Positions 25,705-34,517 of a stretch of DNA of 64,000 nt are shown here, one piece after another (within the stretch, counting starts at the first letter, position 1; the number at the start of each line of letters is the position of its first letter). The DNA comes from UBA4055 sp964648295 (GTDB taxonomy: Bacteria; UBA4055), in contig CAZYNH010000004.1 of assembly GCA_964648295.1 (NCBI GenBank), forward strand, positions 1-64,000, given 5' to 3'. The translations under genes were made by a program, and so were the position numbers. Below the pieces are notes generated by a model. The model was not told the origin of the DNA. It did no database searches and was given only the letters and a program-made list of their open reading frames with translations.

Positions 25705-28107
25705 TTATTCTCCGGTTTTCGGCAGTGTGAAATAGAAGCAGGCTCCTTTCCCTTCGCCTTCAGACTCTCCTCTTACAGCTCCTCCGTGCCTTTCGACAAT
25801 GCGCCTTACATTTGCCAGACCGATCCCGGTTCCCTCGTATTCTGATTTGCCGTGAAGCCTGTAGAACACTCCGAAAAGTTTATCTGAGTAATTCATATCG
25901 AACCCCGCGCCGTTGTCTCTGACAAAAAATTCAAAACAGTCCCCCTTATCTTTACATCCAATCATTATTTCCGGATTTGGAGTTTTTGAACTATATTTTA
26001 AAGCATTTTCTATCAGGTTAAGCCAAACAGTCCTGATAAGGTTCTCGTCGCAAAAAACAACCGCAGGCAGATCATTATACTCGATCGAAGCTTTTGAGTA
26101 TTTTTCTTCACATAGAAGTTTTTCTTTTAAATCTTTCAGAATATCCTGAATATTCACAGCTTTCCTGTTAAGGTCAGCGCGACCTGTTTTTGAATACTCA
26201 AGCAGATCGTCTATCAAAGCTCCCATATCAAGAGCGCTTGAAGAAATCTTATTCAGATATTCAAGAGCTTCTTTGCCGCAGTTTGAACATATCTGCTCCA
26301 TTGAGCGGGCGAAGCCGTTTATGTGGCGAAGGGGCGCTCTTAAATCGTGCGATACGCTGTACGCGAACGACTCCAGTTCCCTGTTCGACAACTCAAGTTC
26401 TTTAGTGCGTTCGACAACCTTTCTAGAAAGCTTTTCGTTCAGGATTTTGATCTCCTCCTGAGCCGCTTTGATATCTGAAACATCATAGAACATCACTGCC
26501 ATTCTGTTTTTTTCTATGCCGAAAGCGACGATGTTAAAGCAGCCTTTGATACCCTTATGGTCATAAGGAAAGCTGTCAGTAGTCCAGTTAACCCCTTCCG
26601 CAGCGACTTTTTTATACATCTCCGGGATATCGGTGACGGCAAGCATCGGGAACGCCTCTTCTATTGTTTTTCCCAAGAACCTGCCGTGATCGGTCCCGAT
26701 TATTCTGTCGGCCGCAGGATTGTAACCGGAAAAGACAAGACTGCCGGCACTTGTAAGTTCGTAGACATAAATTCCAAACGGGGCTGATTCGACTATCTTT
26801 CTGAAAGAACTTTCGCTGGCTATTCTTTTTTCTTCAGCATTGTATTTCTCGGTAACATCGGAAAAGACCATGATCACCCCGTGAATGTTCCCGCTTTGGT
26901 CTCTGATCGGAGCGGCGGAATCCGCTATCTGGAATTCCCTGCCGTCTCTGGCGATTAAAACCGTGTGGTTCGCAAGCCCGACGGTTTTTCCTTTTGCGAT
27001 CACCAGTTCTGCGGGATTTATTACCTCCTGTCTCGTATCGGCATTCACTATCCTGAAGATTTCACTGAGGGGTTTTCCCATAGCTTCTTCAAGCTTCCAT
27101 CCGGTAAGTTCCAGTGATGTTTTGTTCATGTTGACGATATTGCCGGATATGTCGGTGCTGATCACTCCGTCGCCGATGGATTCGAGCGTGATCCTCAGGT
27201 TCTCTTCGCTTTTGATCAGCGAAAGGGTCTTTTTCTTTATCTCCCGTTTAAGTATCAGCATAAAAAACGCAAGCACAATTAACGCTGAGATGATTATTAG
27301 CATCAACGATCTTAGCCATACCGGAAAAATATTTTTCTGAAAGGAGCTTTTATTGAATAAAGCGTCAAGCGCGGAATAATAAACGGATTTTTTGTCGGAT
27401 TTTAACTCCGAAAGCCTGCGGTCCAGTCTTTCGATTATTTTATCGGCGTCGGGATTATTTTTCCTAAGAGCGTATTGCATTCTGGCCGGCTGAAGGATAA
27501 CAGGTGTAGATTCAATTGAATAATATTTTTCATTATCGCTGCCGAAATCCTTGTCAACGAGTCCGGCGTCGATTGAACCCAGCTCGAGGTAACTGAAAAT
27601 GTCTTTATAACTTTCGAGTTCAGCTACGGTGGCGTTTATCTGGAAATCCCTGAGCAGCCTTTTCAGCCCGTCGGGACCTTCAAGATCAAAACTGTTCCTG
27701 AGCCCGCCTATCCTCATATTCTCAAGATCGAGAATGCTCTGAATTACGGCGTTTTTGTTCCTGTATAATTTCGTCCAGCTGAGATATACCGTTTCGTTAT
27801 TGAATGAATACTTCTGTTTCCTCGCGGGAGTCACGCCTGTATCTGTCATTATGTCAATATCACCGTTCTCGAGCCTGCGCAAGCATTCATCCCATGTCCC
27901 GTAAACCCATTTAAGATCCCAGTTCTCCTTTTCCGCTATCGCGACGGTTATCTCATACCAGAAACCGGCGAGTTTCCCGTTCTCGTCCATATAAATCTTT
28001 GGCGGGTTGTCGTAAGCACCCGCGCGGATAGTCTCCGCAGATGATACTGACAATGAGAATATTAAGAACAAAAATAAGAAATCCCTGAGAACTTTAGCTT
28101 TCATCAT
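25705..28107 (-). CDS. Periplasmic SBP_bac_3 sensor histidine kinase, first gene of the 12-gene operon
   Basis: The protein has 800 residues. Two adjacent ATGs follow GGAGG (28107 and 28104); the second has the better spacing. A signal peptide (1-24) precedes one amino-acid-type solute-binding domain (about 26-255; YDNPPKIYMDENGKLAGFW entry and TDTGVTPARKQKY). A membrane helix (265-286), PAS 1 (300-420), PAS 2 (430-545), HisKA with His587 in SVSHDLRAPLR and HATPase_c (about 685-795; NLIENALKY, DNGAG, GTGIGL) follow. It heads the minus-strand cluster and has its own candidate promoter in the divergent gap. Confidence 0.92.
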   Translation of the reverse strand: MMKAKVLRDFLFLFLIFSLSVSSAETIRAGAYDNPPKIYMDENGKLAGFWYEITVAIAEKENWDLKWVYGTWDECLRRLENGDIDIMTDTGVTPARKQKYSFNNETVYLSWTKLYRNKNAVIQSILDLENMRIGGLRNSFDLEGPDGLKRLLRDFQINATVAELESYKDIFSYLELGSIDAGLVDKDFGSDNEKYYSIESTPVILQPARMQYALRKNNPDADKIIERLDRRLSELKSDKKSVYYSALDALFNKSSFQKNIFPVWLRSLMLIIISALIVLAFFMLILKREIKKKTLSLIKSEENLRITLESIGDGVISTDISGNIVNMNKTSLELTGWKLEEAMGKPLSEIFRIVNADTRQEVINPAELVIAKGKTVGLANHTVLIARDGREFQIADSAAPIRDQSGNIHGVIMVFSDVTEKYNAEEKRIASESSFRKIVESAPFGIYVYELTSAGSLVFSGYNPAADRIIGTDHGRFLGKTIEEAFPMLAVTDIPEMYKKVAAEGVNWTTDSFPYDHKGIKGCFNIVAFGIEKNRMAVMFYDVSDIKAAQEEIKILNEKLSRKVVERTKELELSNRELESFAYSVSHDLRAPLRHINGFARSMEQICSNCGKEALEYLNKISSSALDMGALIDDLLEYSKTGRADLNRKAVNIQDILKDLKEKLLCEEKYSKASIEYNDLPAVVFCDENLIRTVWLNLIENALKYSSKTPNPEIMIGCKDKGDCFEFFVRDNGAGFDMNYSDKLFGVFYRLHGKSEYEGTGIGLANVRRIVERHGGAVRGESEGEGKGACFYFTLPKTGE

Positions 28108-28133
28108 GCCTCCGGATTATGTATCATAATGAC

Positions 28134-28161
28134 AATATAATCTTTGTTCTCTCAAATTCAA
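28134..28161 (-). promoter_or_regulatory. candidate promoter of the 12-gene sensor operon
   Basis: On the minus strand TTGAAT (28156-28161) and TATATT (28134-28139) are 16 bases apart, placing the transcript start about 20 bases before the first gene. The gap 28108-28244 between the divergent genes is AT-rich; I see no clear promoter for the plus-strand gene and no convincing operator in it. Confidence 0.45.
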
Positions 28162-28244
28162 GCAAAATAATTATTGTTTTTTTATAATCGCATAAGTCAT
28201 AATAATTGTATATATTACAGATCAAAATAAATCGGAACAGGATA

Positions 28245-31200
28245 ATGAGCAGATCCCTTTCTATTTTCATACTCTTCACTTTAACCTTTCTATTCCCGTT
28301 CGGCAAAAATAAAGTTCAGTACCACGATTTTGACTGGAATTTCATAGAAACGGATCATTTCAGGATATATTTCTACCGGGGCGGCGAACACCTTGCGGAA
28401 TTCACCGCCGAAGCCGCTGAAATGTCGCTTGAATTCTTAAGAAGGGATATGATGTTCGTTCCGAGGTCAAAAGTGCATGTGATCGTATATAACTCCCACA
28501 ACCATTTTGAGGAAACGAATGTGATGGGCGGCATCCCGGAGGAATCGGTCGGCGGTTTCACGGAATTCTTCAAGAACAGGGTCGTGGTGCCGTATGAAGG
28601 CAACTGGGAAGGGTTCAGGCATGTGATACATCATGAACTCACGCACGCGATCATGAACCAGATGCTGTTCCAGGGCAATTACCAGTCCATCGTGGCCGGA
28701 TTAAGCAAGATGAACATGCCGCTTTGGTTCATTGAAGGAATAGCCGAATACGAAAGCCGGGGAGGGTGGGACAGCGAATCCGACCAGACAGTAAGGGACG
28801 CGGTATATCACAATTACATCGGCAATGTCTACTATCTCAACAATTACATGGCATACAAAGGCGGCCAGTCCCTTTTCAAATACATTGCTGACACTTACGG
28901 AAGCAAGAAGATCGGAGAGGTACTAAGATCTATAAACATGATAAGGTCGGTCGAGGACGCGTTCTTAGACGCCATAGGCACGAATTTTACCGATCTCTCA
29001 CAGAACTGGGATAAATGGCTTAAAACGAAGTATTGGGACAGCCTGATAAAGACTGATGAGCCTAAAGCGGTCGCGACGATGCTTTCTGACCATGAGAAAT
29101 ACGGAAATTCGATAAACAACTCCCCCGTCATCAGCCCTGACGGGAAAAAGATAGTTTTTTTGAGCAACAAATCAGATTATTTTGATATATATCTGATGCG
29201 TACTTTCGACGGAGAGATAATAAGGAAGATAGTTTCAGGCCAGTCGTCAGGGGATTTTGAGGAATTCCACTGGCTGAGACCCGGTTTCGCATGGTCGCCG
29301 GACAGCCGGTACATAGCGTTCTTCACCAAAAGTTCAGAGCAGGACGCTCTGTTCATTTATGAAGCCGAGACCGGTAAAAGGGTCAAAAGGTTAAAATTCG
29401 GTTTAGACGGCCTGTATTATCCCGAGTGGTCCCGCGACGGAAAGCACCTGTGTTTTACCGGAATAAAGGACGGTTTCTCCGATATCTATCTTTACACCTT
29501 AGACAGCGGCGAGCTCAAAAAACTGACCGACGACATTTATTCGGACAATGAGCCGAAATTCTCCCCTGACGGGAAAAAGATCGCTTTTTCTTCAGACAGA
29601 AAGAGAGATCTGACCATTGATAAAAAGGAGCTCTCGAATATCCTTAACAGAAATCTGAATGTAAAAGACATTTTTATTCTCGATATTGAATCGGACACCA
29701 TACATCCCGTCACAGAGCCCGACGGGTTCAGAAAATTCTCTCCTTTCTGGATAGACGACAACAGGCTCGGATTTATATCTGACGGGTCAGGTATTTCGAA
29801 TCTGTACTATAAGGATATCGAAGCGGATGAAACAACCGGGCTGACCAATTTTATGACAGGCTGCTCTCAGGCATCATATAACGACAATAAGATAGCTTTT
29901 ACTGCGGTCTTCAAAGCCGGTTACGATATTTTCATGATCGAGGACGCCGAGAAACTGATAAAAGAAAAAAAAGAGCCCTTATATGTGAGATGGTATGAGG
30001 AAACGGACTTCTCAAAGAAGCCTGCCGAAAAAGATTCGACTTTTGACTACACAAAGACCGATCTGAGAAAATTCAGATTCTCAAAGAACATGCTCGGTAA
30101 AGTCTCTGAGGAAATACTCTCCGACGACCAGAGGTCGCGGCTGAGAACGCCTAAGCCATACGAGATTAAGTTCACGCCTGACATCATAACTGTCAACGCA
30201 GGATACGCGACCGGGTACGGGGTCGTGGGTTCCGCCTACCTTCAGTTCTCGGATTACCTTTCCGACCACAGCTTTATAATAATGACAGATTTAAATCAGG
30301 ATCTCCTTAACTCAAATCTAGGATTTTATTATTATTACCTCAAAAAAAGGATAAATCTCGGAATGGGCCTCAGCCATGATGTTGTCTATTATTACATCTG
30401 GAACGAAGACGACCTTACCGCGAACGACTGGTACAGGGACAGGCTTCTGGGATTTCATCTCATGGCTCAATATCCTTTCAGCAGGTATTCCAGGATAGAC
30501 TCATATCTGAATGTCAAAAGCGTGGTCAATGAGGTTTACAGCATCCCTGCAGAAGACTATATTCACGGAAGCACGAATACGATCTTCACATTCGGGGGCG
30601 GATATTCGTACGACAATGTGATCTGGGGCTATTACGGGCCCGAGAACGGAACAAGGGTCAGGCTCGAAGCGCTTTACGGGTCGGAAACGGACGATATTTC
30701 CTTAAAAGATCCCTCGACAGCATATTTTTCGACTTTCGGGCTCGATTACAGAAAATACTTCAGGATAAAAGGCGATTATCAGCTGGCATTCAGGTTATCG
30801 GGCGCACTAAGCGAGGGAAGCACTCCCCAGAAATTCTATCTTGGAGGATTATCCAACTGGCTGAATTACAGATTTAATACCGATCACGATTTTGAGACTG
30901 TGATAGACAAATACTATTCTTCATACGAATATCCTCTGAGAGGGTTCAGGCTTCTGGAGAAATCCGGGAACAGATACGCTCTTTTTAACACCGAGTTCAG
31001 ATATCCCTTTATAAAGTATTTAGCACTCGGATTCCCTCTTCCGGTGGTATTGGGAAACATAAGCGGGGTTCTTTTTTCAGATGTCGGCAGCGCGTGGAAC
31101 AATTCGGATTTCAGGGGAACGGTAAAATATGACGGCGAGAACCGGAGGCTGAACGACATTCTTTTCTCTTCAGGCATAGGTTCAAGGATGAATGTCGGGT

Positions 31201-31295
31201 ATTTCATACTCCGTTATGATGTCTCATGGACATGGGATTTCGGATCGTCAAGCTCAAAACCTATGCACATATTCAGCCTGGGGGCAAATTACTAA
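28245..31295 (+). CDS. Metallopeptidase-TolB propeller-outer membrane beta-barrel fusion
   Basis: ATG 28245 (AGG just upstream, signal peptide in the first 20 residues) gives 1016 residues. The N-terminal part (about 25-255) is a peptidase MA-like zinc domain with HELTH (His130, Glu131, His134) and WFIEGIAEY (164-168 supplying the third ligand). A TolB/PD40 beta-propeller follows (about 270-560) with repeated SPDGKKI.F and SPDSRYIAF blades. The last 370 residues are rich in alternating aromatic strands (YYYYLKKRINLG, FRLSGALSEG) and end in ILRYDVSWTWDF...SLGANY, as in a surface-antigen-type outer membrane barrel. Related three-part proteins occur as 'biopolymer transporter Tol' entries in FCB bacteria. 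The likely site is the outer membrane with the protease in the periplasm. Confidence 0.8.
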   Translation: MSRSLSIFILFTLTFLFPFGKNKVQYHDFDWNFIETDHFRIYFYRGGEHLAEFTAEAAEMSLEFLRRDMMFVPRSKVHVIVYNSHNHFEETNVMGGIPEESVGGFTEFFKNRVVVPYEGNWEGFRHVIHHELTHAIMNQMLFQGNYQSIVAGLSKMNMPLWFIEGIAEYESRGGWDSESDQTVRDAVYHNYIGNVYYLNNYMAYKGGQSLFKYIADTYGSKKIGEVLRSINMIRSVEDAFLDAIGTNFTDLSQNWDKWLKTKYWDSLIKTDEPKAVATMLSDHEKYGNSINNSPVISPDGKKIVFLSNKSDYFDIYLMRTFDGEIIRKIVSGQSSGDFEEFHWLRPGFAWSPDSRYIAFFTKSSEQDALFIYEAETGKRVKRLKFGLDGLYYPEWSRDGKHLCFTGIKDGFSDIYLYTLDSGELKKLTDDIYSDNEPKFSPDGKKIAFSSDRKRDLTIDKKELSNILNRNLNVKDIFILDIESDTIHPVTEPDGFRKFSPFWIDDNRLGFISDGSGISNLYYKDIEADETTGLTNFMTGCSQASYNDNKIAFTAVFKAGYDIFMIEDAEKLIKEKKEPLYVRWYEETDFSKKPAEKDSTFDYTKTDLRKFRFSKNMLGKVSEEILSDDQRSRLRTPKPYEIKFTPDIITVNAGYATGYGVVGSAYLQFSDYLSDHSFIIMTDLNQDLLNSNLGFYYYYLKKRINLGMGLSHDVVYYYIWNEDDLTANDWYRDRLLGFHLMAQYPFSRYSRIDSYLNVKSVVNEVYSIPAEDYIHGSTNTIFTFGGGYSYDNVIWGYYGPENGTRVRLEALYGSETDDISLKDPSTAYFSTFGLDYRKYFRIKGDYQLAFRLSGALSEGSTPQKFYLGGLSNWLNYRFNTDHDFETVIDKYYSSYEYPLRGFRLLEKSGNRYALFNTEFRYPFIKYLALGFPLPVVLGNISGVLFSDVGSAWNNSDFRGTVKYDGENRRLNDILFSSGIGSRMNVGYFILRYDVSWTWDFGSSSSKPMHIFSLGANY

Positions 31296-31315
31296 TTTAA
31301 TTAACCGGAGAGATC

Positions 31316-31972
31316 ATGATACATATAGCGCCATCCCTTCTATCCGCGGATTTTAGAACGCTGGGATCAGAACTTGAGAGCGTGAAGGAATCAGGAGCAG
31401 ATTTTCTGCATCTGGACATAATGGACGGCCATTTCGTTCCGAACATTACTTTCGGCCCGTTTATTGTTGATTTCTGCAGAAAATCTACGGATCTTGTGCT
31501 TGATGTTCATCTGATGATAGAAAGACCGGAGAATTTCATTGCCTCTTTCGCCAAAGCGGGCGCCGATATTATCTCGATACATGTCGAGACATGCCCGCAC
31601 CTGCACAGACAGCTTCAGCTGATAAGGTCGCTGGGAGTAAAGTCTGCGGTCGCTGTCAACCCGGCCACGGAAATTGATTTTCTCGATTATGTGATCGACG
31701 ACCTCGACATGATACTCTTCATGACCGTAAACCCGGGCTTTTCAGGCCAGAAATTCATTCCTTCGGTGCTTAACAAGATAGATTCTTTCAACGAAAGGTA
31801 CAGAAAACACATTAAAGAAGACTTCATTGTCCAGGTGGACGGCGGCGTAAATGATGAAACCTGCGCCCTTCTTACCAACAGAGGGGTCAACTGCCTTGTC
31901 TCGGGCAATTATTTCTTTAAGCACCCGGACAGAAAAAAGGCGGTAAGCATACTCCGCAGCGAAAAAATTTAG
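31316..31972 (+). CDS. rpe: Ribulose-phosphate 3-epimerase
   Basis: The enzyme interconverts ribulose 5-phosphate and xylulose 5-phosphate in the pentose phosphate pathway, in the cytoplasm. The 218-residue protein has all the family blocks: APSLLSADF at the N-terminus, LHLDIMDGHFVPN with the metal-binding His and catalytic Asp, DVHLMIERP, MTVNPGFSGQKFI and the late VDGGVN with the second catalytic Asp. CCGGAG lies five bases before the ATG. It is 20 bases after the barrel protein and ten bases before the radical SAM gene, so it probably shares their transcript. Confidence 0.97.
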   Translation: MIHIAPSLLSADFRTLGSELESVKESGADFLHLDIMDGHFVPNITFGPFIVDFCRKSTDLVLDVHLMIERPENFIASFAKAGADIISIHVETCPHLHRQLQLIRSLGVKSAVAVNPATEIDFLDYVIDDLDMILFMTVNPGFSGQKFIPSVLNKIDSFNERYRKHIKEDFIVQVDGGVNDETCALLTNRGVNCLVSGNYFFKHPDRKKAVSILRSEKI

Positions 31973-31982
31973 ATTAAAATTT

Positions 31983-34505
31983 ATGACTGCATTATCAGAC
32001 AGAATAGAAACGGAATTCCTGCCGTTCGTAAATAAGCCTTTGCGTTACTCGGGTTCTGAAAAGAACACAATTACGAAGACGCACGAAGGAAAGACCAGCA
32101 TTGTCCTCATATACCCCGACAAATACGAGATAGGCATGTCCTACAAGGGATTCCACATCCTGTACCATGTTCTGAACAGTTTTGAGGATATTGTATGCGA
32201 AAGAGCCTTTATCCCTGAAAAGGACGCCTGTGATCTTTTGAGAGAGAAGGGCATTCCTCTGTTCAGTCTGGAAACAAGGACGCCGCTTTCCGGCTTCGAT
32301 TTCGTAGGCATAACTCTCCCCTACGAACTGTGCTTTACCAACATACTTGAAATACTTTCACTTTCAGGAATTCCGCTTTACGCAATGGATAGGAAAGGGA
32401 AAAAACCTCTTGTTCTTGGAGGAGGGATCAACGCGATAAACCCGGAGCCCGTCGCGGACTTCTTCGACCTGTTCCTGATAGGTGACGGGGAGGAACGCCT
32501 GCCTGAACTGTTAAAGCTGTACGCAAAAGAAACGGCGGGAGCAAAGGACAGGACCGGTCTGCTCAAGGAACTTTCACAACTTGAAAGCATATATGTACCG
32601 TCGCTGAAGACGGAGAAAACAAAGGTTAAGAAAGCCGTGGCGATGCTCAAGGCGGAGAACTACACGGACAGCCCGGTAGTCCCTTTAATGGAGATCACCC
32701 AGGACAGGATCTCCGTTGAGGTCATGCGCGGCTGCGACCGCGGCTGCCGGTTCTGTCAGGCGGGCTACTATTACCGTCCTTTACGGGAGCGCCCGACCGC
32801 CGATATTGTCAGGCAGGCGTCCTCCATGATCGCCCGCTCGGGCTGGAAAGAGCTGACGCTCCTTTCCCTCTCGACCTCAGATTACACCAACATCGAACCT
32901 CTTCTTGAAACACTTTATGAAAAATGTTCGATGAAGGGTGTAAAACTCTCGTTCCCGTCCATGCGCGCCGAATCCTTCACCGATGAAATAGCTTTCATCG
33001 CGTCGATAGGAAGAAAAAGTTCCTTCACATTCGCGCCCGAGGCCGGCTCGGAGAGGATGAGGATGATCATCAACAAGCCGATCGAACTGTCATCAATACT
33101 CGATGTGCTGGAAAAAGTGCTCAGGCTCGGCTGGAAAAGCATAAAGCTTTATTATATGATCGGCCTGCCCTTTGAGACGGACGAGGACATCATCGAGATG
33201 GCGGAAATGATCAACGAGATCGGCAGGTACAGCAGCTCCTACGGCAGGATCAAGATCAACGTGTCCATCTCCCCTTTCAACCCCAAGCCGCACACTCCTT
33301 TCCAGTGGGCCGAGCAGGCGCCTCTGAGCGTGTTCAGGAGCAGGATCGGCATACTTCTGTCAAGGGTGAGGACCGCAAATGTTCACATTACCTGGCGCGA
33401 TCCCGAAGTGTCCATACTCGAGGCGATATTCTCAAGAGGCGACAGAAGACTCTCCAAAGCGGTTCACGAGGCTTACAAGCAGGGCGCGCTCTTCGACGCG
33501 TGGACGGAAAGCTTCGACTTCGGACTGTGGAAGAAGGTATTCAAAAAGACCGGCGTAGATCCCGACGACTACCTGTCCGAAAGAAAAGTGAACGAACCTC
33601 TTCCCTGGGACTTTATAGACATCGGCGTAAGCAGGGAATTCCTCGAATCGGAATGGGATAAGGCCCGCAGCGAAAGTCTCACGAAATACTGCCTTAAACA
33701 GTGCCAGAAATGCGGGATCGAAAAGGAATATAAATGCAGGGAGCTTCTCGCGGAAAAAGTGAAGGCTCCGGGAATAAAAGAGATCGTAAAGGAACATTCG
33801 GAAGTGCTGGGTCACAAGGCCGAACCCGTTCCCAGAGCTGACGTAAGATACAGAGTAAAGTTCAGAAGGCTGAGATCTTCAAGATTTCTGTCGCAGCGTA
33901 ACCTGAGCGCGTATATCGAAAGGGAGTTCTTCATTCACGACATACCGGTCGCATACACGAAAGGCTTCCATCCCATGCCCGTACTCAGTTTCTCGCACCC
34001 TCTCCCGTTCGGCTTCACCTCCGACTGCGAGTTCGCCGACATCGGCTTCAAGGACGATTACATCGGGGACATCGAATCCGACATGAGAAAGGTATTCTCG
34101 AACATCACCGAATTCGTCGAGGTCAAAAAGCTCTCCGGCAAGTTCACTCCGCTGATGCATTTCATCGACTATACGGAATATTACATCATCATCCCCGACA
34201 ACGCAGCCGAATACTTTACGGAATGTATCCTCAAATTCAGATCCAAGAAGAAGCTGATCATAACGAGGGAGAACAAAGGCAAGGTGAAAGAGATCGACAT
34301 CGTGCCTTTCGTGCCCAAGCTGGAGTTCGACGGGGACAACGTCATCGCGGGAATAGGCTTCATAGACGGTGCGTCGGTCAAGATGAGCGAGATTTTCGAG
34401 CATGTATTTAAAATATCCGAAGAGGATTATTACAGATATCCTATAAAAAAGATAAGAACGGGAAAGATGTCAGAGGCAGGACTGATCGACCCGTTCGGCA
34501 ATTAA
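31983..34505 (+). CDS. Radical SAM protein fused to DUF2344 (TIGR03960/TIGR03936-like)
   Basis: The protein has 840 residues. An N-terminal region with IYPDKYEIGMS, LGGGINAINPEP and LIGDGEE precedes the radical SAM core, whose [4Fe-4S] motif is C251-C255-C258 in RGCDRGCRFCQ. A cysteine cluster (CLKQCQKCG and EYKC, about 573-590) and then a DUF2344 domain (about 617-835; FRRLRSSRFLSQRN, YTKGFHPMP, FSHPLPFG) complete it. The two parts are separate genes in many bacteria and fused in others. The substrate is not established; links to RNA or ribosome modification have been suggested from gene neighbours elsewhere. Codon use is strongly C-ending compared with the sensor cluster. The SD is weak. 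Confidence 0.88.
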   Translation: MTALSDRIETEFLPFVNKPLRYSGSEKNTITKTHEGKTSIVLIYPDKYEIGMSYKGFHILYHVLNSFEDIVCERAFIPEKDACDLLREKGIPLFSLETRTPLSGFDFVGITLPYELCFTNILEILSLSGIPLYAMDRKGKKPLVLGGGINAINPEPVADFFDLFLIGDGEERLPELLKLYAKETAGAKDRTGLLKELSQLESIYVPSLKTEKTKVKKAVAMLKAENYTDSPVVPLMEITQDRISVEVMRGCDRGCRFCQAGYYYRPLRERPTADIVRQASSMIARSGWKELTLLSLSTSDYTNIEPLLETLYEKCSMKGVKLSFPSMRAESFTDEIAFIASIGRKSSFTFAPEAGSERMRMIINKPIELSSILDVLEKVLRLGWKSIKLYYMIGLPFETDEDIIEMAEMINEIGRYSSSYGRIKINVSISPFNPKPHTPFQWAEQAPLSVFRSRIGILLSRVRTANVHITWRDPEVSILEAIFSRGDRRLSKAVHEAYKQGALFDAWTESFDFGLWKKVFKKTGVDPDDYLSERKVNEPLPWDFIDIGVSREFLESEWDKARSESLTKYCLKQCQKCGIEKEYKCRELLAEKVKAPGIKEIVKEHSEVLGHKAEPVPRADVRYRVKFRRLRSSRFLSQRNLSAYIEREFFIHDIPVAYTKGFHPMPVLSFSHPLPFGFTSDCEFADIGFKDDYIGDIESDMRKVFSNITEFVEVKKLSGKFTPLMHFIDYTEYYIIIPDNAAEYFTECILKFRSKKKLIITRENKGKVKEIDIVPFVPKLEFDGDNVIAGIGFIDGASVKMSEIFEHVFKISEEDYYRYPIKKIRTGKMSEAGLIDPFGN

Positions 34506-34517
34506 AAGGAGGGATTT

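Noticed and set aside
8089..28107. Phytochrome/light-sensing cluster
   Set aside because: Kinase and receiver types resemble phytochrome partners, but no GAF/PHY chromophore domain is present in any gene.
33305..33661. Open frame of 118 codons on the plus strand inside the radical SAM gene
   Set aside because: It is rich in Arg/Ser/Gly, has no family resemblance and lies wholly in another frame of a well-supported gene.
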